From an uncultured Enterocloster sp. (lineage in GTDB: Bacteria > Bacillota > Clostridia > Lachnospirales > Lachnospiraceae), in the NCBI GenBank assembly GCA_944382045.1, contig CALWMT010000060.1, forward strand, positions 1-10,722: a stretch of 10,722 nt of DNA, in the 5' to 3' direction. Position numbers and translations under genes: made by a program. Position 1 is the first letter of the stretch. Each line of letters opens with the position of its first letter. Below the pieces are notes generated by a model. That model saw only the letters and a program-made list of their open reading frames with translations, ran no database searches and was not told the DNA's origin. This document shows positions 6,754 to 10,722 of the stretch, one piece after another.

Positions 6754-7872
6754 ATGGAAGAAGGGACCAGGGGATTCGAGGAAAAGCTCACACAGCTTTT
6801 AGCGGAGGCGAGGAAAAGGAAAAATGTGCTGGAATACCAGGAAATTATAAATTTTTTTGGTGAGGAGCTTCCGGCAGGCGAGAAGCTGGACCAGCTTTTT
6901 GAGTTCCTGGAGCAGAATAAGGTGGATGTACTGCGGGTGGATGCGGGCGGTGATCTGGATCTGGACGTATTTGCCCAGGAGGACCTGGAGGACGGGGAGG
7001 ATCTGGAGGCGGATTTGTTCGACCTCTCCGTCCCGGAGGGTGTGAGCCTGGATGACCCGGTGCGCATGTATCTGAAGGAGATTGGGAAAATTCCTCTTCT
7101 CACTATGGATGAGGAGATCGAGCTGGCGAAGCGGATGGAGCTCGGGGATATATCCGCGAAGGAGCGCCTGGCAGAGGCCAATCTCCGCCTTGTGGTGAGC
7201 ATTGCCAAGCGGTATGTGGGCAGAGGCATGCAGTTTTTGGACCTGATTCAGGAGGGCAATCTGGGACTGATCAAGGCGGTTGAGAAGTTCGACTATACCA
7301 AGGGATACAAATTCAGCACCTATGCAACCTGGTGGATCCGCCAGGCCATCACGCGCTCCATAGCGGATCAGGCCCGGACCATACGGATTCCTGTCCACAT
7401 GGTGGAGACCATCAACCGGCTGGTGCGGACCTCCCGCCAGCTTCTCCAGGAGCTGGGGAGGGAGCCCACGATGGAGGAGATTGCCGAGCGGGTGCAGATG
7501 CCTGCCTGGCGGGTTTCAGAGATTTTAAAGATGTCCCAGGAGCCGGTATCCCTTGAGACACCGGTGGGCGAGGAGGAGGACAGCCATCTGGGGGATTTTA
7601 TCCAGGATGATAATGTGGCGGTTCCCCAGGAGGCTGCAGCCTTTACCCTGCTTCACGAGCAGCTTATGGAGGTGTTAGACACCCTGACGGAGCGGGAGCA
7701 GAGGGTTCTGCGGCTTCGGTTTGGCCTGGACGACGGACGGCCAAGGACGCTGGAGGAGGTGGGCCGTCAGTTCCAGGTGACGAGAGAGCGGATCCGCCAG
7801 ATTGAGGCGAAGGCGCTCCGCAAGCTGCGGCATCCGAGCCGCAGCAAGAAGCTGAAGGATTATCTGGAATAG
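6754..7872 (+). CDS. rpoD: Primary RNA polymerase sigma factor RpoD (SigA)
   Basis: The housekeeping sigma factor, 372 residues, close to the length of Bacillus SigA (371). Region 1.1 is about 1-60, followed by an acidic spacer (64-92). Region 1.2 begins at DPVRMYLKEIGKIPLL (101-116). Region 2 covers about 138-210 and includes NLRLVVSIAKRY and the -10-reading YKFSTYATWWIRQAITR (185-201). Region 3 is about 212-290. Region 4 (about 300-372) has the -35-reading helix-turn-helix around TLEEVGRQFQVTRERIRQIEA (332-352). It lacks the long insertion between regions 1.2 and 2 seen in proteobacterial RpoD. The start has AGGGAGGAAGG (6736-6746) upstream. The gene lies 30 nt after dnaG and 34 nt before trmK with no terminator on either side, so it is probably driven by the promoters before dgt, unless an internal promoter was missed. 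Confidence 0.97.
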   Translation: MEEGTRGFEEKLTQLLAEARKRKNVLEYQEIINFFGEELPAGEKLDQLFEFLEQNKVDVLRVDAGGDLDLDVFAQEDLEDGEDLEADLFDLSVPEGVSLDDPVRMYLKEIGKIPLLTMDEEIELAKRMELGDISAKERLAEANLRLVVSIAKRYVGRGMQFLDLIQEGNLGLIKAVEKFDYTKGYKFSTYATWWIRQAITRSIADQARTIRIPVHMVETINRLVRTSRQLLQELGREPTMEEIAERVQMPAWRVSEILKMSQEPVSLETPVGEEEDSHLGDFIQDDNVAVPQEAAAFTLLHEQLMEVLDTLTEREQRVLRLRFGLDDGRPRTLEEVGRQFQVTRERIRQIEAKALRKLRHPSRSKKLKDYLE

Positions 7873-7892
7873 CACGTATACATATGACAGAC

Positions 7893-7898
7893 GGGAGG
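7893..7898 (+). promoter_or_regulatory. Ribosome-binding site supporting a TTG start for trmK
   Basis: GGGAGG lies 8 nt before the TTG at 7907. The first in-frame ATG comes only at residue 65, after the SAM-binding motif, so an ATG start would destroy the enzyme. This makes the TTG start well supported. Confidence 0.75.
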
Positions 7899-7906
7899 AT
7901 ATAGAC

Positions 7907-8692
7907 TTGAACAGGGACCAAAGGGAGGAAGTACAAAGGAGAGGGGAGCCCCGTCCTGCCTGGCTGCGCCTCTCACCCCGCCTGCAGCAGGTGGCAGCAT
8001 TTGTCCCAACGGGGAGCCGCGTGGCTGATATCGGAACGGATCACGGATATGTTCCCATTTACCTGGCCTGTACAGGACAGATTCGGGAGGCGCTGGCCAT
8101 GGATGTGGGGAAGGGACCGCTGGAGCGGGCAGGGGCCCATATCCGTGCGTACGAGAGATGGGCAGAGACAGAGGGGCTTCTGCCTGTTTCGATCCATACC
8201 CGTCTGAGCGACGGCCTGACGGAGCTGCGGCCGGGAGAGGCAGACGCAGTGGTGATGGCCGGCATGGGCGGAGAGCTGGTGATGCGCATACTGGAGGGGG
8301 GACGCTCTCTGTGGGATCATATAAGGACGTGGATTTTATCCCCGCAGTCGGATTTGGAGAAGGTCCGCCGTTATCTGGCAGCCAATGGATTTTGTATAGC
8401 GGAGGAGGCCATGGTAAAGGATGAGGGGAAATTTTATACGGTAATGAAGGTTCAGCGCGGCTTGGAGCCTGCGTGCAGTGCCATCCAGCTTCGGTATGGA
8501 AGGCACCTGCTGGATAGGAGGGATCCGATTCTCACAGAGTATTTGAACCGCGAGAGAAAACGGGTGCGGACCATATTGGGGACGCTTGGGGGAGATACGG
8601 AAAATCAGGCCAGGGCAAGGAGCTCCCTGGAATTGGAATTGCAGCAAATTGAGGAGGCACTATATGAAATTCAAGGAATGGACGTGCAGTGA
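7907..8692 (+). CDS. trmK: tRNA (adenine(22)-N1)-methyltransferase TrmK
   Basis: A 261-residue SAM-dependent methyltransferase of the TrmK (YqfN) family, which makes m1A at position 22 of bacterial tRNAs, mainly tRNA-Ser and tRNA-Tyr in Bacillus. After an N-terminal extension of about 20 charged residues comes LSPRLQQVAAFVP and motif I, VADIGTDHGYVPIYL (39-53). The acidic ribose-binding segment is AMDVGKGPLERA (64-75), the catalytic-face motif is AVVMAGMGGELVMRIL (114-129) and the family-typical strand is WILSPQSD (142-149). A helical coiled-coil-like tail (about 205-255) ends the protein. It starts at TTG. Its last 29 nt overlap the next gene, so the two are likely translationally coupled. 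Position after rpoD and before the Nif3 gene is a common Firmicute arrangement and supports the call. Confidence 0.9.
   Translation: MNRDQREEVQRRGEPRPAWLRLSPRLQQVAAFVPTGSRVADIGTDHGYVPIYLACTGQIREALAMDVGKGPLERAGAHIRAYERWAETEGLLPVSIHTRLSDGLTELRPGEADAVVMAGMGGELVMRILEGGRSLWDHIRTWILSPQSDLEKVRRYLAANGFCIAEEAMVKDEGKFYTVMKVQRGLEPACSAIQLRYGRHLLDRRDPILTEYLNRERKRVRTILGTLGGDTENQARARSSLELELQQIEEALYEIQGMDVQ
8651..8657 (+). promoter_or_regulatory. Ribosome-binding site inside trmK that sets the Nif3 gene start
   Basis: GAGGAGG within the end of trmK lies 6 nt before the ATG at 8664. An in-frame ATG at 8586 would add 26 residues that do not look like the family's N-terminus and has no comparable site. The 8664 start is preferred. 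Confidence 0.7.
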
Positions 8693-9488
8693 GATTATCC
8701 AGGAGCTTCAGCGGCTGGCACCGGAATCCTGCGCCTGTGAGTGGGACAACCCGGGACTTTTGGCTGGCCGGGGAGATAAGCCTGTAAAGAAAATTTATAT
8801 TGCGCTGGACGCTACGGACCGAGTGGTGGAGGAGGCTGTCCGGTGGGGAGCGGATATGCTTCTGACCCATCACCCGCTGATTTTTAAGCCTATAAAAAAG
8901 GTCAATGACGGAAATTTTATCACAAGGCGGCTTGTAAGGCTCATCCAGGCCGATATCTCTTATTACGCCATGCACACCAATTTTGATGCAGCTCCCGGCT
9001 GCATGGCAGATCTGGCAGCTGCGCGGCTGGGGCTTACAGCGTGTGCACCCTTAGACCTCATGGGAGAGATAGAGACAGAGCGCGGGGCGGGACCTTACGG
9101 CGTGGGAAAGACAGGGCTTCTGCCGGAGGCCTGCACGGTGCGGGAGCTCGCAGCACTTGTGAAGGAGCGTTTTTCGCTTCCCTTTGTACTGGTATATGGG
9201 CAGGAGCTTCTGGATCAGCCTGTGACCCGCGTGGCCATATGTCCGGGAGCAGGCGGCAGCACCCTGGAGGAGGGAATCCGCTGGGGGGCGCAGGCCTTTA
9301 TCACGGGAGATATCAGCCATCACACAGGGATTGATGCGGCAGCCCAGGGCATGGCGGTCATCGATGGCGGCCATTACGGGCTGGAGCATATTTTTATCAG
9401 CAGCATGGAGGCATATTTAAAGGAGCATCTGGGAGACGCGATTGAGATCCGGCAGGCAGATCCTGCATGGCCGGCTGTTCTGCTGTAG
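8664..9488 (+). CDS. Nif3-like dinuclear metal center protein
   Basis: A 274-residue member of the Nif3/YbgI/YqfO family, often labelled GTP cyclohydrolase I type 2-like; its physiological reaction is unsettled. Putative metal ligands are H69-H70 in LLTHHPLIF, D108 in HTNFDA, and H237 and E241 in GGHYGLEH. CEWDNPGLL (25-33) and GDISHH (215-220) are further conserved stretches. It has the short form and lacks the PII-like central insertion of the 373-residue B. subtilis YqfO. The gene overlaps trmK by 29 nt in another frame with GAGGAGG inside trmK, which implies coupling and a functional or at least stoichiometric link with the tRNA methyltransferase. Family membership is secure; activity should be treated as unknown. 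Confidence 0.9.
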   Translation: MKFKEWTCSEIIQELQRLAPESCACEWDNPGLLAGRGDKPVKKIYIALDATDRVVEEAVRWGADMLLTHHPLIFKPIKKVNDGNFITRRLVRLIQADISYYAMHTNFDAAPGCMADLAAARLGLTACAPLDLMGEIETERGAGPYGVGKTGLLPEACTVRELAALVKERFSLPFVLVYGQELLDQPVTRVAICPGAGGSTLEEGIRWGAQAFITGDISHHTGIDAAAQGMAVIDGGHYGLEHIFISSMEAYLKEHLGDAIEIRQADPAWPAVLL

Positions 9489-9530
9489 CAAAAGCCGATG
9501 CGTGGAAGAGAAGAGAGGAGGCACCTGCCA

Positions 9531-10722
9531 ATGATATCAGTTACAATCGACAACGAGATCCGTGAGTATCCGGAAGGGACTGCCTGGCTGGAGATTGCAC
9601 AGGATTACCAGCACCTATATGAGGACGATATCCTTCTGGTTCAGGTAAATGGAAAGCTGCAGGAGCTTCACAAGCATGTGAAGGAGTGCCAGCTGCGTTT
9701 TGTCACAGCTCGGGAGAAGCCGGGCATGTCCGCCTATCAGCGAAGTGCTACCCTGCTGATGCTCAAGGCCTTTTACAGTGTGGTGGGAGCGGAGAACCTG
9801 GAAAAGATCGTGGTGGACTTCTCTGTGGGAAAGGGCGTGTTTGTGGAGCCGCGGGGAAATGTCACGGTGACACCGGAGCTTCTTGCAAGGGTAAAGGAAA
9901 AGATGCATGAGTATGTGGCAAGGAAAATCCCTATCATGAAGCGCAGTGTGTCCACGGAGGACGCCATCGACCTTTTTTACTCCCACAAAATGTATGATAA
10001 GGCCCGGCTTTTCCGCTACCGCATGGTTTCCCGGGTGAACGTGTACAGCATCGACGGGTTTGAAGATTATTATTATGGATACATGGTGCAGAATACCAGC
10101 TATATTCGGTATTTTGACCTGCTGCCGTACCACTATGGCTTTGTTCTGATGCTGCCAAACATGAGCGATCCGAAAAAAATACCTCCCTTTGTCCCCCAGG
10201 AGAAGCTGTTCGCTGTTCTGGCAGAGTCCTCCCGCTGGGGAAGACTTGCAAGGCTGGAGAATGTGGGCGCTCTTAACGAGGCGGTATCTCGAGGAGAGAT
10301 GCCCCACCTGATTTTGATCCAGGAGGCGCTCCAGGAGAAAAAGATCGCGGAGATTGCCGCGGCAGTCTCCGCCAGGCGGAATGTAAAGTTTGTCATGATT
10401 GCAGGGCCTTCCTCCTCGGGAAAGACCACATTTGCCCACCGCCTGTCCATTCAGCTGGAGGCCATCGGCTTAAAGCCGCATCCCATCGAGGTGGACAATT
10501 ACTTTGTGAATCGGGTGGACAGTCCCAGGGATGCGGATGGAAATTATAATTATGAGGTGCTGGAGTGCCTGGATGTTGAGCTCTTCAATCGGGATATGAC
10601 AGCCCTGCTCAATGGGGAGGAGGTAGAGCTTCCCTATTACAATTTCAAAAAGGGGGTCAGGGAATATCACGGAAATCGTCTGCGTCTGGGCGAGGAGGAC
10701 CTCCTGGTTATTGAGGGGATTC
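9531..10722 (+). CDS. TGS-domain nucleoside (uridine) kinase, 3' end cut by the window
   Basis: The frame stays open for 397 codons to the window end; full-length relatives are about 550 residues. An N-terminal TGS-like domain (about 1-60) is followed by a region related to the second additional domain of threonyl/alanyl-tRNA synthetases (about 65-230). A P-loop kinase of the uridine kinase/phosphoribulokinase type begins near 285: Walker A GPSSSGKTT (292-300), the base/substrate segment VDNYFVNR (321-328), and VIEGI (393-397) at the end of the visible part. The HxxxH editing motif of ThrRS is absent: the segment YQRSATLL (69-76) occupies its place. The enzyme would phosphorylate a nucleoside, probably uridine or cytidine, in salvage; the role of the N-terminal domains is unknown. 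ATG 9531 has AGAGGAGG 9 nt upstream, and the gene lies 42 nt after the Nif3 gene. Confidence 0.85.
   Translation, partial: MISVTIDNEIREYPEGTAWLEIAQDYQHLYEDDILLVQVNGKLQELHKHVKECQLRFVTAREKPGMSAYQRSATLLMLKAFYSVVGAENLEKIVVDFSVGKGVFVEPRGNVTVTPELLARVKEKMHEYVARKIPIMKRSVSTEDAIDLFYSHKMYDKARLFRYRMVSRVNVYSIDGFEDYYYGYMVQNTSYIRYFDLLPYHYGFVLMLPNMSDPKKIPPFVPQEKLFAVLAESSRWGRLARLENVGALNEAVSRGEMPHLILIQEALQEKKIAEIAAAVSARRNVKFVMIAGPSSSGKTTFAHRLSIQLEAIGLKPHPIEVDNYFVNRVDSPRDADGNYNYEVLECLDVELFNRDMTALLNGEEVELPYYNFKKGVREYHGNRLRLGEEDLLVIEGI

Noticed and set aside
6732..7398. Minus-strand frames opposite rpoD (165 and 199 codons)
   Set aside because: They mirror the highly biased codon use of rpoD. Serine/arginine-rich low-complexity products are typical of antisense artefacts.
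9615..10439. 274-codon open frame on the minus strand
   Set aside because: It lies wholly opposite the TGS-nucleoside kinase reading frame, which has clear TGS and P-loop motifs. The antisense frame has no recognisable domain.

Overview
The window looks like a chromosomal segment of an anaerobic Firmicute of class Clostridia, most likely a relatively GC-rich Lachnospiraceae-type gut organism. The evidence is the dgt-dnaG-rpoD order, a Csp-like jelly-roll subtilisin of the kind found in spore-forming clostridia, a minimal SufC/SufB pair rather than a full suf operon, a primary sigma factor without the long proteobacterial insertion, strong GGAGG-type ribosome-binding sites before nearly every gene, and GC-rich third codon positions. 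No species can be named from sequence alone. I see no mobile element, tRNA, rRNA or CRISPR array. All genes lie on the + strand, and no stretch over 300 bases lacks a gene.

Region 1 (1-1788) is a two-gene iron-sulfur module. It has a 16-bp dyad and a sigma-A-like promoter, then a SufC-type ATPase (114-851) and a short SufB/SufD-type protein (871-1788). No cysteine desulfurase, SufU or second SufB/D paralogue is visible, which matches the minimal SUF-like (SMS, SmsCB) arrangement.

Region 2 (1789-3796) holds one 600-residue S8 protease with an intact Asp/His/Ser triad, a Csp-type prodomain and a jelly-roll-like insertion. It has no signal peptide. Its 60-nt leader can fold so that the Shine-Dalgarno sequence is masked. 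A 145-nt gap follows, with a weak candidate terminator, a dyad and two promoter-like elements.

Region 3 (3797-10722) reads as one long operon centred on replication and transcription: a dGTPase, DnaG primase, RpoD, TrmK tRNA methyltransferase, a Nif3-family metal protein overlapping trmK by 29 nt, and a TGS-domain nucleoside kinase cut by the window end. Gaps are short (20, 30, 34, -29 and 42 nt) with no convincing internal terminator. The operon links dNTP pool control, primer synthesis and the housekeeping sigma factor, followed by tRNA modification and nucleoside-salvage-like functions. Most of the window is ordinary housekeeping. The less ordinary parts are the minimal SUF module with its operator-like dyad, the Csp-like protease and the kinase carrying a degenerate tRNA-synthetase-type domain.
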